NCBI GenBank assembly: GCA_945875045.1
Contig: CAMCIX010000131.1
Coordinates: 1-5,358 of the forward strand
Direction: 5' to 3'
DNA: 5,358 nt
DNA from: an uncultured Clostridia bacterium
Lineage (GTDB): Bacteria > Bacillota > Clostridia > Oscillospirales > Acutalibacteraceae
In this document: in pieces, positions 5,337 to 5,358 of the stretch
Layout of the letters: each line of letters begins with the position of its first letter
Numbering within the stretch: the first letter of the stretch is position 1
Program-made: the position numbers and the translations under genes
The notes under the pieces: generated by a model
Database searches by the model: none
What the model saw: only the letters and a program-made list of their open reading frames with translations
What the model was told of the DNA's origin: nothing

Positions 5337-5358
5337 CTGTCTCTTATACACATCTCCG
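5337..5358 (+). other. Nextera/Tn5 transposase adapter left on the contig end
   Basis: The last 22 bases begin with CTGTCTCTTATACACATCT, the reverse complement of the 19-bp Tn5 mosaic end. CCG follows, the first bases of the read-2 side Nextera adapter. This is library sequence, not genome, so the biological sequence ends at about 5336. Confidence 0.95.

Noticed and set aside
5324..5342. Palindrome around GACAT-GCT-ATGTC
   Set aside because: The right arm extends into the Nextera adapter, so part of it is not genomic.

Overview
The window looks like chromosome of a low-GC Gram-positive anaerobe, most likely a gut-type member of the Clostridia. This rests on AT-rich coding sequence, AAGGAGG-like ribosome binding sites, a TTG start, Clostridia-like protein families and short U-rich terminators. 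The species cannot be named. The left edge cuts into a gene. The right edge ends in the Nextera transposon end, so the contig end is a library artefact rather than biology.

Left part (1-2463, + strand): the tail of one operon of surface-polysaccharide type. The C-terminal end of an unidentified, probably membrane-bound protein overlaps (ATGA) a two-[4Fe-4S] ferredoxin/FrhB-type oxidoreductase. That gene in turn overlaps (ATGA) a nucleotidyltransferase-fold protein of the NTP_transf_5 type. The three are probably translated as a coupled unit. Families like these are common beside glycosyltransferases and flippases in capsule/EPS loci, but their substrates are not known.

Middle (2464-3930, - strand): a convergent gene for a membrane-anchored DUF4874/DUF4832 protein. 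It has a glycosidase-like central motif and a C-terminal beta-sandwich-like region. It meets the operon end to end with no spacer. Its terminator hairpin spans both stop codons and lies partly inside the coding sequence of both genes.

Right part (3930-5336): a decayed zone. From left to right it holds an orphan signal-peptide-like fragment (+), a ParB pseudogene read in shifted frames (-), a degenerate tRNA-Arg(CCG) with a terminator (-), the last 37 codons of a galE-like epimerase with its terminator (-), and about 225 bp with no recognisable gene. The ParB remnant lies directly downstream of the tRNA 3' end. That is the usual layout of an integrated element, so the zone may be the scar of a lost mobile element.

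I do not see a clearly new defence or RNA system here. The most useful leads are the FrhB/nucleotidyltransferase/DUF4874 surface-glycan neighbourhood and the decayed tRNA-ParB-galE junction.
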